From contig JADCRB010000017.1 in NCBI GenBank assembly GCA_021464245.1, positions 345,427-409,426 on the forward strand: a stretch of 64,000 nt of DNA. Direction: 5' to 3'. The number at the start of each line of letters is the position of its first letter. The first letter of the stretch is position 1. Of the stretch, positions 1-13,535 are shown piece after piece. The notes under the pieces are model-generated. The model did no database searches and had not been told where the DNA came from. It worked only from the letters and a program-made list of their open reading frames with translations. The position numbers and the translations under genes were made by a program. This stretch comes from Carallia brachiata. Its lineage: Eukaryota > Streptophyta > Magnoliopsida > Malpighiales > Rhizophoraceae.

Positions 1-1570
1 TTTCCACAAGTTTCAATAATATACATTGATAGTTGAATCAAGGCATATTTCAGTTTGTGTTTCCTCCAGAGATTCCTTTTGACAAATAATGATATGTTCC
101 CTCAATGCCAAGTCGAGAACAGTGTCCACACATTGCATCTAGAAACCTAGGTATTCGTTTGACTAATGCACTCAACATGATTGGATAATTTATATCTAAG
201 AGAGATTAATCCAACTCATCAGACACATAAAGCTTCAAATATGAGCTAAACTTTCTGGTAGATGTTGCAACAGCACAAACTACCTCTGTTTGAATTTGAA
301 GTATGAGAACACAGATGCAACAAAATACGAATGATCATCCTAACTATAAAAAATGCTAGTTTAGTTAACCCTGAATATAAGATAATAAACTGCAGGGAGA
401 AAAAGGGTCTACAAGCTAACAAATTTCAGAAATGGGTTGACATCATACCCAAGGGAAAAAAATGGTGTAGGAAATCCTACAGGTTTCCCATGCTTCTGAA
501 GCTTCGAGGAAACTATACAAGATTAAAGCTCTAAGCCTACTCAAAATTATGTGTGCAACCAATGTTCAATAAGATCATCAATTCCCTGAAATAAGGAAAG
601 CATAACAAAAAGTTACAAAACAATCACAAGCTGAGTCACAAAGGCTCCCGTTCGAAAACATACCAAAAATAGCAAATTCCCCAATTGAATTACTGAAAAT
701 GCAACATACTATTCAAAGCTAGCCTATTTGAACTACATACAAGATGTTGCAACTTGTTAGAACAAGAAGAACAAATTCACAAACTGGAAGTAGTTATCAT
801 ATTTCCAAAGTCCAGAGACACTCAGCCAGCCACGTAAAGCCAAAAAGATAAAGAGAAGCCCACACACACAGAGTGGAAAACCTATGCAATAACCATTCAT
901 CTCGATTGCGTTCAAAGAGATATGCATAGAACTTCAACCGATCAAACCTCAAAAAACCATGAAGCTGGCAAGCAAATAGAGCACAGCAACGACAAGCAAT
1001 GAGCTGCACAGGTCATACTAGTTGGGATGCTTTTATTTTTTCCCGAATCCAGAAATCAATGGCAATCAAATGAGAATCAACTAGAGCTTTTACTAAAACC
1101 CTTATTACAACACCATATTTGAAGGAACCAATCATAGAGGTCCAGCACCCAAACACTAAATGCTGATTACCATTATAATTTTACCCCTTAAACAGCCCAA
1201 TTTTAACTCAATCACTTGCCGCGACCTTTAAAGAAATCCAATTCCAGCGTCTAACTGAATCAAAAACGAAAAAAAGAAAAGGATTAAGGAATGAGTAGGC
1301 GCAAATTATTAGTCCCAATTCAACAAATAATTGAAAACAAAGATAGTTAGATTCTTCAAGATATATAAAAAAAAAGCACGAAAAGCGCTCAAATTACAGC
1401 TAATTAATGAGCTCAAATTCTCAACAATAGTCAAAAAGGTTTCATTTATTCAACTAAACATTTTCGTTATCAACAAGGAAAATATTGGAAAAAAAAGCGA
1501 CCGCCCAACCAAAAACCCAGACAGTTTTGGATCCGAAAACACTGACAGTAATCCAAGATGGTGCTGATTT
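1..1570. other. No gene resolved; region downstream of the ESSS gene
   Basis: No convincing open frame or exon chain was found on either strand. The part nearest 1570 should hold the 3' UTR of the minus-strand ESSS gene. A possible AATAAA on the minus strand lies near 1032-1037, but it is over 500 bases from the stop codon and is unproven. The rest could be a 3' UTR with an intron or the tail of a gene outside the window. Confidence 0.4.
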
Positions 1571-1891
1571 TCAATCGGACTCACTGGAAGTCGAGATAGC
1601 CAACTTTTCGGCCTCGAGGCGCTCGATGGCCTTCTGATGGGCCCAGGTCTCGATGGTGAGATCGGGCTTGGCGTTGAGGCCGACGCCGAGGGTCACGATG
1701 GTGAGGAAGCTCGTGATGTAGCAGGGCAGCTCCCAGTCCTCCCATTTACGCGACTGGCCTGGCGGCGGCGGCTTCCTGTTGAAGAGGTATCCCTTTGGGC
1801 GCTCCTCGTGCCCTGGGCTCGTCCATCTGCTGGGTCCCGCCGTCGCGCCGCCTCTTATGCGGAGGGAGGATGCCAAACGCTGCCGGAGCAT
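1571..1891 (-). CDS. Complex I ESSS/NDUFB11-type subunit, mitochondrial
   Basis: This 106-residue protein matches what I recall of the plant ESSS subunit of NADH:ubiquinone oxidoreductase (NDUFB11 counterpart), a small membrane-arm subunit of mitochondrial complex I. It opens with a short basic, Arg- and Ser-rich stretch (MLRQRLASSLRIRGG) typical of mitochondrial import. A conserved loop containing GYLFNR and a W-EDWELP motif follows at residues about 34-55. One hydrophobic segment (about 56-74, CYITSFLTIVTLGVGL) would span the inner membrane, and the tail (about 75-106) is Glu/Ala-rich and helical. The ATG at 1891 is the first in frame and gives the usual family length; no intron is needed in the coding part. 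Its neighbour upstream is a bHLH48-type gene on the same strand, the same adjacency I recall at Arabidopsis At2g42300/At2g42310. Confidence 0.88.
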   Translation of the reverse strand: MLRQRLASSLRIRGGATAGPSRWTSPGHEERPKGYLFNRKPPPPGQSRKWEDWELPCYITSFLTIVTLGVGLNAKPDLTIETWAHQKAIERLEAEKLAISTSSESD

Positions 1892-2817
1892 GGTGGCTGC
1901 CGCCGTGAAGGGTTGTGGCGAGTGCGTCGTTTTTGATCTTTTGGCGTTTGGAGAGAGAAACAGAGTACTAGCGCGTGTGGAATCTGAGCTTTTGTGATTG
2001 CTGACTGCTGAGGAAAACTGGCCAAACCGGCGTCGTTTAGGTATAATTTTGTTAATGCAAATTATAAATCTGTTTTAAAAATATTCAATCACATTCCATA
2101 ATTTTTATCTTTTTTTTAATTCAAAAAGAAATTTCATTTTACTTCAAAATATTAAAACAGACTATTTACTTTAAATTTAAAAGCTATATTTTTTAAGATG
2201 GTTAGATAAACTTTGTTTTTTTTTTAATGCAAAAGAGTTGAATAAAGTAGTTAGTTGTTAAACTTTTCTTATATTGACTACATCTCAAGCTTTAATTTTA
2301 AAATGTCCATGGTCTACAAATTGGACATTATTTTAAAAATAATTTCTTTACAATTGATGAAGGTTGTGCAATTCCCTATAAAAGGTATAAGTTCATCAAC
2401 TGGACCAACATATTAATCACTCAGTCTAATTTAAGGACGTCTTTTTAAACTGAATAAGTATCATTTTAATTTTAAATTTTTCAAGATTTTTTTAATTTAA
2501 TCCTACATCTTTTTTTTGTTTTTATTTTAGTTTTATAAGTTCAGTTTTAATTGAGTCTTAACTTTGACAAAATTAGGTCAAAATATTAAAAAAAAAGTAA
2601 GTGACCCAATGAATACGCAAATACAATTAAAAAAAGAATTCCACTGATAAAAACAAAAAAAGAAAAATATTATGTTAGATACGCTCTTAAAAAGAGAAAT
2701 ACATTATTAGGAGGATATTTTTCTTTTTATTTTTAACAATACATTTCATTTTTTTTAGCTGTATTTGTGTATTCTATTAGGTCAAATTCTTTTTTTTCCT
2801 TACATTTTGGGTCGATT

Positions 2818-2891
2818 CGGTCCAAGTTAAGATTTAATTAGAACCGAAACTATACGGTCCAAGTTAAGATTTAATTAGAACCGAAACTATA
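2818..2891. repeat. Perfect 37-bp tandem duplication
   Basis: Two identical adjacent 37-base copies occupy 2818-2854 and 2855-2891. Each starts CGGTCCAAGTTAAG and ends CCGAAACTATA. Perfect identity points to a recent duplication. Nothing suggests a function. Confidence 0.9.
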
Positions 2892-3231
2892 GTTATAGGA
2901 CTGAAGTGAAAATAAAATATATAACACTAGATTGAAAAAATTTAAAAAAAAATTAGAACTAAAATGAAACCTATACCCTTTTTAAACTCTTACTCTTCTT
3001 AAGTTTCGCTCTTCCTTAATGTTAGGTTTGGAAGCTTAACTCTATATATCGGAAACAAAATAATAAGCATTTGATAGTTAATACAAAAAAGAAAAAACCT
3101 ATAACTTCGGCTGAAATAAATAATGTTAATCTAGTGCATACTAACAAATTTTATTTACTAATTAATCTAACGTGTTCTTCCAATACTATATTATACCAAT
3201 ATGATCATTTTTTTGCAAAATGAGAACAAGT

Positions 3232-3273
3232 TCAGAATCTTAGTACTTAATATCAGAATCTTAGTACTTAATA
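3232..3273. repeat. Perfect 21-bp tandem duplication
   Basis: The 21-base unit starting TCAGAATCTTAGTACTTAAT is present twice in a row, at 3232-3252 and 3253-3273, in noncoding DNA. Confidence 0.88.
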
Positions 3274-3837
3274 TCGTAACCTCAAACAATTAAAAAAATA
3301 TATTGAAAGTTGTTGGTCCATCGAATAGACCCAAAAAAAAAAAAAAAAAAAAAGGCACGCCCTTAATAGAACATAAACAAACACACAGTCTATCTAATAA
3401 TTTATTTATTTTTTTCTCAACTTAATTATCCAATAACTTATATTATTGTAGTGTAACTACGAGTAACCTCTAGGATTTTGGAAAATCCTAAACTAATAGT
3501 TGCTCAAACATTGCGCGGAAGGATTACATAGGAAAGCTAATTAATTAACCAAATCATCTTACAAACGAAGTCTTAGATTGAATGACTCCAAAATTTAGTG
3601 TATATATAAACAAGACATAAATTATACTATATGCATACAAACATATAAGAATAAAATACTGTAATTTCTCGTCTCTAAGTGAGAGAAATTGGGTTTCCAG
3701 CTGACTTGATATTTAGAAGACAGGGAAACCCAGAATGAATATTCAAGCCTCGCCTTTTGGGTTCAGCTAAATGCTGAACATTTTTTTATATATACACTTA
3801 CTAGCTACAATCGGAACTTGGTTCTGCCAATCTGCCT

Positions 3838-6800
3838 TCATAGCTCCATTTTCAATTGATTCAAGTGCAAAGAAGCTGCACCATAATGACAATATAAAGT
3901 TAGTGCTGAGGTCTCAAGACTGATGCAGGAGGGGGAGACAATAGAATTTGTCAGTGATGCCAATATGATTCACATTATGAGTGGAGAAATCGATTACTTT
4001 GTTATCTACCTGAATTTGCAGAGTCGTCATAGCTCAAAAGGGAGTTCTCTGGAGTAACAAAATTATGATTCTCATCTTCTCTTTCCCAAGTTTGCTGGTG
4101 AAGTGCATCAAAATGCCATTGCTGGTTATATTGTTGTCGGCTACCATTAACTTGAAGTTCTGGCCACATCATAGGCATAGCAATGCTGGGAAAGTCATTG
4201 TCTGCTACGGACAGACTCTGCATGTTTTGAAGGGGACGTTAGCAGTATTAGCCACTGTTAATAGACAATTATAAATAAATGGGAGGGTTGAGTAGTTCCT
4301 ACAGGCGTCAATTTAATAAACTTAGAGCTTAATAAATGGTCCAGATGGACCATTCAGTCATCCTAGTTTTATAGGGATAGATTAATAACGCCAATCTTGC
4401 AATGAACACCTAAGGAGACAACCAACATTCCAGAACAACTAAAGTAGATTAAGACATTTTCTTGGTTCATCAACCACATTCTACAAAAGTAGCGAAACGG
4501 TAAAGAATGTAAATGTCAGCCTACAGAATAGTCGAGTATACACCTGTTAGCTAACAAAATCATAGATTTTGTATTAGAGCAAGAACCCATCAACAATACA
4601 AATTACTCGTGTTATAAAGTAGAGTTTATGAAACTAGCTCACAAGGTCCAACCTTTTTCAAGGGTTTAGTGTTAAAGCAATAATGGCACTACTTACTTCT
4701 GCTGCCAATAAAGAGTCCAGATTGAAATCAATTCTTGGGTTAACTGCCGCTAGTCTCATTGATAATAACTGGAAAGGAGAAAGAAATAGTCAAGGAGAAT
4801 AAAGATAGCAATTATTACTGGAGTAATATAAATATGTCCTACACAAGAAAAGTGCAGCTAGGAATTATTTAGGTTATTCATATGGAGTTTCCCAGTAACA
4901 GTTAGACGTTAATTTTCTACTCGAAGGGGACTTTTGACAAGAATATAATTTAAAACCAGCTAATCCCAATACCAGCATACCCTTGGTTTGTAGAGCTTAA
5001 ACTGATGCTTGTAATAAAGAAATCTCACCTCCACTTGGCTTTGTAGAGACCGTACATGGTTGATGATTTCATCCAATACCAATGCTGTACCAGAAATCTG
5101 CACAAGAAGCGCAATTTTTATGTAATCAACCATTTAGCTCAAAGTTGAAAAGTCTCTACAAAAAAGACACTAACAGAAGGTATATTTCAGCTTTTTACAC
5201 CAAACGAGACAAACTATTGTGGACGAATGGGGCCTGTTGTGAAGATAAATTCAGCCATCACTCTGTAAGAGAGAAAGAGAAACAGAGAAGAAAAATATGA
5301 AACAAGGCCCTCCATAGCATTACATAGACAGATCTTTGACCCGATATCAAGGCTCATTCATTCTGGTTGAAAAAGTTACAATTGATTCATAGGCAAAGTA
5401 AGAGCTTGACATGGCCCTCCAATCAATCCCTAGATATGCCTGCTTTAAAATAACTTTTCTAAAAGCACCACATTACAGGCCACAACTTCAAGCATTCTCT
5501 GTATCCGTTCAATCATGTAGTTCAACATCATGAACTGTGTGAATGATGGCAGTAATAGGCAAAAAGCAAAAAGAGGGCCCTAGGGAAAGCGAAGAATGAG
5601 TTTTGTTTGTGTATGTATCCGTATTACTATTCATTCAAAACCCTCAGCAAAGCTATACGGAGTTCACAAGCGGCTTTTATTAACAGCTAATTGGGTATGG
5701 ACCTTAAAAAAAAAGATGGATCCAAGAAACCAATAAGCACAAAAGAATGCCTTTTCGCAATCTGTTCACAAAATTCGACCCTGAGGGAAGTACAAAGCAA
5801 TTTGTGGCCACCATGCCAACCCATACAGGTCACATCAAGCTATAGCCTGCGGTGTTGTGAATGTTCAATATCAAAATGCATCTTGTGTGTAAAACTTGAA
5901 GCAAACACTACTTTATCATAATATATCAGAAATAGACATTTGTCTCACTTAAGGACCATTTTAGTCTTCAATTATAACTTTCTTCAGAAACTATGAGGAA
6001 ATACATGCACACATCAGCTCATAAATGCAACATAAGCAATTTAATCTTTGGATTTAATCTCATTATCGGGTGAAAACGTACTGTAGAGGTATGTAACTGG
6101 TTTTTCACGTAACCCAATTACATTCATTTGTTTGTCAATTATCACATCATGTCTCACCCAGCTATGTCCATGAACTTGGCATATTTTCATTCTGCAAAAC
6201 TTGTAGGATAGGTTGGCACCAAGCACCTTTCTGACATGTACCCAAAACTTTTTATGTCTATGAGATGGGACCCAAAACATTTGATCCACCACAACCAGGA
6301 CAATAAGTGCTGCAAGGCACGTCCAGCTAAGCAATTCTGTAGGATCATTCTAGAATGGTATTCTTGTAATTTAACAAGAATTAGCCAGAATATCAAGCTC
6401 TTAATGTTTCAAAATCTGCCCCTTGAAAGACTTCTAGTTCTACGACCAAAAAAAAAAAAAAAGACTTCTAGTTCACGACACAGCAAAACAACTTGAAAGG
6501 AGTAACAATGCTTCCAAGCGGTCTTGAATTCAATCATTTTCTCTTGTGTCCAAACGTTTTAAGCATCATCTACCGGGCCAGGCTTAGAATTGATTGAAAA
6601 AGACGGCAGACCACAATAGCCATTGCTTCAAATGACAAAACTAGCCCCAAAAAAGGACCACTCATAAAGTGCTCTGCAAACACACAAGAAAATCACTGGC
6701 AACAACCCCACCGAGCACTTTTGTTCGTACAAACGCAAGAAGACCCACCTTTGCAAAATAAGTCACAATACAAACCCATTAACAAAAACACATAATTCAA

Positions 6801-7903
6801 ACATATAATGCCGCTTTATCACAGAATAAGTTTGATGGATACCTAAATCAAATGATTAATTAATCAGAAACTAACCAATCATTAGCATTGGAAACCAAGA
6901 ATCACGTCCACCAAGCACGTTACCTTATTGCAGCCAGGGACAACTTCTTGAAGAAGCTTCATCCTTGCATTGATCTTCTCTCTCCTTGCCTATTGAATCA
7001 AAGAGGCAAACAAAAACCCCACCTCGCAGTCAGCTCAAAGATTGAAACTTTATTACTTAGTGGAATGATTATCCGTTAAGTTGAGGTTAACCAAGCTGGT
7101 TAATTAATTATGAGATCATTACTCTCTCTGCTAGGCTGTGGCTGTCAGTGGCTTGGCCTCGACGAGCCCGAACGTGAACGTAAGGAAGATTCTGCCCATT
7201 TCCAGAGCTCTCATTTTCAGTGCTTTTCCTCTTCTTTGCTGAGCTTTTCGCCTAAATGAATCAAATTGGCAGATACTAATTAGCTAAATAAGCAGCTAAT
7301 TATGGAGGTTTTAGTGGCCTAATAAGATTGTTTTAGTGAAAGTTTGGGATCCAAGAAACCCCTTATTTCCGGTACCTTCTTCTCTCGCTCCTTCCTCTTC
7401 GCCGACTTCTGATTCTGCCTCCCGATCTCCGCCGTCGGATCGGAAACCGGCGGCGGCGTTGAATTGAGGAACAATTCCGTCTCGGCGGGCTCGCTCTCCA
7501 CGGATTTCTCCGGATTGGCACTGGAACTCGAGGGCACTGAGCTCGTTTCAGCGGAATTGTTACAGGTGTTATTCAAGCTTTCGCCGGCGAACACCGAGAA
7601 TCTCGCGGCTCGCTCAATTAAGCCGCTGTTAGTCGGAAACGTCAAATTTGCACTGAAGTGCTGCGGCGGCAGCGGATACGGTTTATGTTCGTGCACGAAA
7701 ACGGGTCGGGCCGCCCCGAGTGTCGAATCGGGAGAGTGGAGGAGCTCCATGGCCTGATTCGGGGGCAGTTCGAGGAGGGCAGTGAAAGAGCTGCCATTAT
7801 CCGGTGGGACAGAGGAGATTAAGTGGTGGATATCTTCGGCGAATTGGATAGAATCGAGCCCGGAGTCGTCGGATCTAGCTCCGGGTCCTGCAGGAGGCTC
7901 CAT
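3838..7903 (-). CDS. bHLH48/bHLH60-type transcription factor
   Basis: Seven exons join in frame to encode 369 residues: 7903-7376, 7251-7123, 6989-6924, 5097-5029, 4768-4697, 4217-4010 and 3875-3838. All junctions are GT/AG. The N-terminal 176 residues are Ser/Pro/Glu-rich and carry the short motif [13 protein letters not shown] known in this subfamily. A Lys-rich stretch (about 168-186) could be a nuclear localisation signal. The bHLH domain lies at about 212-265. Its basic region has His214, Glu218 and Arg222, the H-E-R triad of E-box/G-box binders. Helix 1 reads [17 protein letters not shown], and helix 2 starts [15 protein letters not shown]. The C terminus ends NQLKMEL, as I recall for this group. 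The start is placed at 7903 because the in-frame extension upstream is hydrophobic and unlike the family. In Arabidopsis this group acts in gibberellin and flowering-time control; that role here is inference. bHLH48 and bHLH60 are paralogues there and cannot be separated from this sequence alone. Confidence 0.92.
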
Positions 7904-8362
7904 AACCAAGCAAACCCGTAAGAAAAGAAAACAGAAATTGAACCAAAACCCAATCAAATTGAGCTCTATTGGAATCAAAATTTCAAGAAACAAAAAGATG
8001 GGGGTTGCGAAAATCTCAGCTGGGGAGTTTCACAGAGACAGGCCTCCAAGGACACCAAAAATGGTGGCTTGAAATGGGTGAAGAAAGGAAGTAAAAGTAA
8101 GAAGCTTTGTAACAGTATGTAATGGGTGGTGGCCTCAATGGCGCTCTCAGCTCAGGCTCAATGCTGCTTCTTTGTTGTTAGGTGTCAGTTTGTGTCTGCC
8201 GCTGTTTGTTGCTGCTCTCTCCCTTCTATGCATACGTGTATGTGTAAGTACGTATACGCAACAAGAGTTTGACGAGACAAATTACCCAGTAATTACTGTT
8301 ATAGTATATAATTAATTTAACAATATTAAATTTTTTAATTTAATTTATTTTTTATAATTTAG
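7904..8362. promoter_or_regulatory. Likely 5' UTR and promoter of the bHLH48-type gene
   Basis: The stretch upstream of the minus-strand start is mixed in composition and, at about 8130-8230, pyrimidine-rich on the plus strand, before the DNA turns strongly AT-rich. This fits a 5' UTR and core promoter. I could not fix a TATA box or start site. Confidence 0.4.
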
Positions 8363-8895
8363 GTTAAATGTATTTTATTTACTGTAATTTAATTGTTTTG
8401 AATATTATTTTTTTATAATTTTAATTTAGATATTAAATTTCTTGTGATTTTTAATTTTGACAATCAACTTCCTACCAGTAATTTCTTAAATTTATTAACA
8501 AAAATTAACTATAATTACATTATTTTATGATAATAAGCATTTCATTATATTTCACACAGTTGTTAATCATGAATACTGTTTTAAATATCTCTATATTAAC
8601 GTGTACAGTACACTGAAAATAAAAAAAATTATAAAAGAAATAATGTAAAGTGTAGTTAAAATATACACTAAAATTTAATTAGAAAAACATATGATATATT
8701 TATTGGTAGAGAAAAAAATAACAATTACAAAATTATGTAATTTTGACTAATTTCTATTAATATATTTAAAAAATTACTGTTAATAGGTTTTATTACTAAC
8801 ATTAAAAATTACAGAAGGGTTAAACGCCTAAATTAAAACTATAGGGGAGTAATTCACAAAATAATCAAATTATAAGAGGTTAAAATGTATTTAAC
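8363..8895. mobile_element. MITE-like inverted-repeat element, family C copy 1
   Basis: The left end (GTTAAATGTATTTTATTTAC) and the reverse complement of the right end (GTTAAATACATTTTAACC) match, and imperfect similarity runs inward about 65 bases to a shared block near TTTTAATTTAG. The AT-rich interior has no coding capacity. A second copy with the same ends and inner blocks is at 59786-60272. Size, composition and inverted ends fit a nonautonomous DNA transposon; the superfamily is unclear. Confidence 0.6.
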
Positions 8896-11800
8896 TCACA
8901 ATTTAATGATTTAAATTATTATTTGTTTACTGCACTTCCGTCACTTGTTGCCATTTAAGTTTTCCAATGTAACAATTCATTTAGAATTTAATCATCCTTA
9001 TTATTAGAAAAAATTGTGACTTCATGTAATTTTAAAATGATAATAAAATAATATAAAATATTAAATAGTTAAATTTATTAAACATAATTAATTGTTAAAA
9101 TTTTTAAATATAATTATATTATTATTTAATATTATATATTACTATTTATTTGAAGTTGTACAGTAATATTTTATTTTAAAATTCTTTGCAATATTTTTTG
9201 TGTGAAAATCTAGATACTCTTTTTATATATACATAAAAAGAAAAGAGATTACTTATGGGGTGAAGCCATTTGGAGTATAGGGAAAGCAACCTTGTCGTGT
9301 GGACTGTGGGGATTGCGGTTCTAATTGTAGTATTGTACCGAGCGAGACAGAGTGGCAGGTGCAGCTCTTATTGTACAGTTCGTTGGGATGAAGAGGGGAA
9401 GCATAAGTGCATAACAGGGACCCACTAAAAAGTTGCTACTTACAATCGTTCCCCTTTTCTTTCTTTTATTACTGAAGGTCAAATTTTTAGTATTTGTAGC
9501 TGTAACATATTAATAATAATGGATAGTCTATAAGGTTGAGTATTTATTTTAATTATTAAGGGTATTTCTCAATTACGAGATAAAAAATTTAATTTTTATT
9601 AATCTCATTTCTCACTCTTCTTATATGTTTAATAAAATTTATTATAAATTAAAAAAAAAATAAAGCTCATTATAAATCAAAAAAAAAAAAATAATACATA
9701 GTCTCCGAACCAAAAAAACTTTTCAAGAAGAGTCGTCTAATTTGAATTACAATCTTCTTTTTTGTTTTTTTTTTTCTTTTATTTCCATTCCAAATTGGGT
9801 TTTGCCCCTAACCATAGTTTGCAATTTTTTTTTCCCCGTGTGGCGTGTCTACTATTTAGGCAGAATACCGTTATTCATTTTTATTAAGAACCTAAAAAAG
9901 AACCTCATAAATAGAAGAAAGAGATGAAGAAGAAATAGATGTAAAAATAGAAACAACTTCTAAAACAAAGGAAACTAAACAAGAACAAAGAGATCCACCG
10001 ATGAAGATCCTACTTCTTCCTTTTTTTCGGAAGAAAAGGAGGATTAGGACAAAATCGATAAATAGAAGAGATACATCGGAGAACTTGTCTGTTGTTAACA
10101 ATTTCTTGTTGGTGTTACAAATTTTTGTACTAGTAAGAAATAGAGAAGTATATATACAGTTTTAAGTTCTTAATTTCAGCATAAGTTGTTCTAGCAACTA
10201 CTGTGCAAGTATTATATTTTTTCTCTTTAGGGAACTGTGCAAGTATTATAAGTTTAAAAAAGTTTGTGGAGTCTTATAAATATTGTTTGCACAAAAGGCT
10301 TAACGGTAACTTATCAATTAAGTAATTAGTCATAACTTAGTGAAAGAGGAACATCTTTCAATTTTTGTTTGAAAAACATTTTTCCCAAAATTTCTTTATT
10401 ATATCTCAAATTGGAGAGTTCAACATACTTTGAGTGTATTTAATACATAAAATACGATAAAAAAATATACTTGATAATAACGTAGTAGGAAAAACGCATT
10501 GTTCTTAACGACGATACCTTATTTAGTGTATCAAATGCATCTATAGTTATTCATAGGAAGACCAAAATAAAAGGACATGTTGAGAGGATAATCAAACGCA
10601 TTGTAGTTTGCTTGGAGAAAGGCTCCTTATTTCAATTTTTTTTTTTATCAAAATAAAAGGATAGTATATTTCTTGAAGATCATATGTTGAGAGGATAATC
10701 ACATCATTCATATTCGGTACTCTATTACTCTTACGAAGCAAAGAAATTTTTTTTAAATATATAATTGAAAGTATTAAACACACTGATGCTCTTACAAAAT
10801 AACAATTTTTTTTCTCCAAAACATTTAGAGTATGACAACGACAACAATAACAGACTGCATCTTACTTGTCTATTATACACACCAAAAAAAAATGGACTTC
10901 AAAATTTGGAAGGCATAATTTTGAGAATGACCGTACATTTTCGTTGGATGCAAGAGCGTTAAAAGGACGGACCGTGGGCCGACCAAGTAGTGGTTTTGGT
11001 CCCATATGGCGGAGACCGGTCATTAACCGAGGCCCTACATGGTTTTCATGCATTGAAGATGACCCCTGCATTAATTTATACGTGTCTGAATCGATTTTTG
11101 ATACACTTTATTTCGAATTTAAATATTATTAATTATTATTAAATTCTTATTAGATAAATGACAAGTAAGATATATTGTAAATTTTTAATAATATGTAAGC
11201 GTTTCTTGATTATGGGATGGAGATACCTCTCATATGTCTGAACAAATTTTAATCAAAAATAACAATAATAATAATTTATACACCAAAATTCACTGATTTT
11301 GTAAACTATAACTATGAGGCGTTATAATGTAGCTTATGTTTGTAAGAAGAAGAATATATTGATAAATATTTTTTTATCAATTTAAAAGAAGTGAGATTTG
11401 AATTCAAATTTGTGTTAGTCAGTTTAGTTGAATAACTCGCAATGTAAGAAGATTACTTTTAGAGTAACATTTCCATTAATAAATGATTAAACTAACAAAT
11501 ACATAAATTTAGTTACATAATAAAGATTTATGTATAATGTTTTCCAAGATATATACTTACATGCATAAATACATATATATTATTCAACATAGGTTAACAA
11601 GGTAATGAATGAATATAACTACTTTGCGAATTAAATGAACCTTTGGGCTAACAAATTAATGTTAGGAATTTCATCAGCGTTACTCACTGATAAAAAAACA
11701 AAAAAAAAAGGATGTCATTAAAAACTTTTGCATACTTGTCATCCGAAAAGTTTTTGGGATTCAGTGTTCCTCAAACTATAGCGATGTGATGACAATTAGC

Positions 11801-13480
11801 AATTGCTAAAATAGACGGATCAATGACAGCGAACCTTACTGGTCAGTAGCAACTTTTTCTACTTTCAAAATCCACAGAAGTAAGGAAAAGAAAAATCTGT
11901 CACGAGAGATCATAGCACAATCTTGAAAATGAGGTATGAAATTTATTCGAAGTCTCGAATTTTTATTTAAAGTTTCGAATTTTAATCTTGAAAATGAGGT
12001 ATGAAGTTTATAGAAACGGAAGAATTATTTTTATTTTCTAGTTTATGATCTAATAAGTCTCTTAATAAATAAAAAATTAAAAAAAAACAAACGTTGAAAA
12101 AACAAGGACAAGGACAAGGACAAAACAAAAACAAAAAACCCATACAAATGAGGGCGATGCATCAAAACTTGGAGGCAGACATCGTGTGTGAACGTGATAA
12201 AAACAGGACAGCTCTTATGGCTGGCTAATCAACGATATTTCACCTCACGCTGTTTTTTTTTTTTTTTTTTGTTACAAAGGAAAATGTAAGGTTAAAAAAA
12301 AATAAAATCATTAAAACTTGAATACAGAACCAAAATATTTTAACAAAATATCAAAATCGGTTGTATTAGAAGTTTAGGATTCTCCCCTCACAATTTAAGT
12401 GACCATGATTTGCTCTGGCAAGACAACTAAGTCCTTTTTGGCCTTAAAGGTATTGTTATAATGCCCAGTTGAAAGCTTCGAAAGACAGCCCAAACAAAAA
12501 TGACCTAGTTTAATTTTGATTATGTGTTTTGCTCTTTTCTCATATTAATGGTTTTATTGATGAAGCGTGAGTTTGGAAGCGTGCTTTTCTCAGCTCAGCA
12601 GAGTTATTACGAAAGAAAGTTTGCAAACAAGTTTTTGAGTTATATATTCATATAATCAGTAATATAATTGCAGTGGGTTAATGTATTCTTTGATGTTGTT
12701 ATTTACTTCTCTAATATAGCATGAGTGGTTTTCTTCTTTTTTTGTTAAAAAAAAAAAGGATAAAGAGAAAACACCCCCAACAAACTAGGCAATAAAGTCT
12801 AATAGTACACAACTTAGTGTTCACAAGAAGGTTGTTGCATTCATACCATATATATACATATATGCAAATAGAAATATGATCACGTACTATGTAGATATAA
12901 GAACACGTCAATTCTCAAAAAAACTAAAATACTAAGATTATATGAATATGATTATAAAAAATATTTTATATAATTTTTTAAATAAATTTAAGATTTTTCC
13001 AATATATGACTAAAACACTTATTTTCTGTCTTTTAATTAATGATTTGTTATATTCAATTGTCACTATATTTAGGAACTTATAAATTAAAGTATTTCGTCT
13101 AAGTAGTCAAACCAAAGAAAGTAATTGGGAAACATGTCTTCTAATTAATATATTAGACACATATTCTCTGAAAAAATGTATTGGACACATATCAGAATAC
13201 ATATAAAACTAATTTTAAAATTTCTAAGGATCATAAAAATGATGTTTTCTTATGAATATACTAATAAATGGTTTGTTGATTAAATATATATAATGAATCA
13301 GCATTTTTCATTCTACTAATAATATTAAATAAAGTTTCCGAAATGGGCAAATGCTAGTTATTATACAAGTGACAAGAAGGTATAGTAGAGAATGCGCTTG
13401 ATAGGCTAAGATCCATAATTTCCGGCTACGCTCCACAATATTTTAGAGTAATGGCATTCTTATAATCAACATTCTTAAAC

Positions 13481-13483
<3 letters not shown>
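8896..13483. other. Long AT-rich intergenic stretch, no gene found
   Basis: I see no gene here. Small internal repeats are present: a 22-base unit starting AATCTTGAAAATGAGG occurs at about 11919 and again about 64 bases later, and a GGACAA run lies at about 12102-12122. A patch at 10930-11070 is richer in GC and open in two frames, but it matches no family I know and has no splice context. Confidence 0.4.

Positions 13484-13532
<49 letters not shown>
13484..13532. repeat. (TA)n microsatellite
   Basis: About 24 uninterrupted TA dinucleotides lie between AACCAAA and CAGGTGG. Such runs are mutable and often vary between individuals. Confidence 0.95.

Positions 13533-13535
<3 letters not shown>

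Larger units (their letters stand above)
1892..3837. other. Intergenic: ESSS promoter and AT-rich spacer
   Basis: This is the 5' region of the ESSS gene followed by AT-rich DNA up to the 3' end of the bHLH48-type gene. The first 150 bases are GC-rich and probably include the ESSS 5' UTR and proximal promoter. The rest holds two short tandem duplications (listed separately) and a long A run at about 3331-3351. No coding exon is visible. Confidence 0.5.

Noticed and set aside
7464..8072. Plus-strand open frames over the bHLH48-type first exon
   Set aside because: They are antisense shadows of a well-supported minus-strand exon with GC-rich codon use.
10866..11132. Frame with a GC-richer patch (GRPSSGFGPIWRRP)
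   Set aside because: No recognisable family, no splice context, and the opposite strand is equally open.
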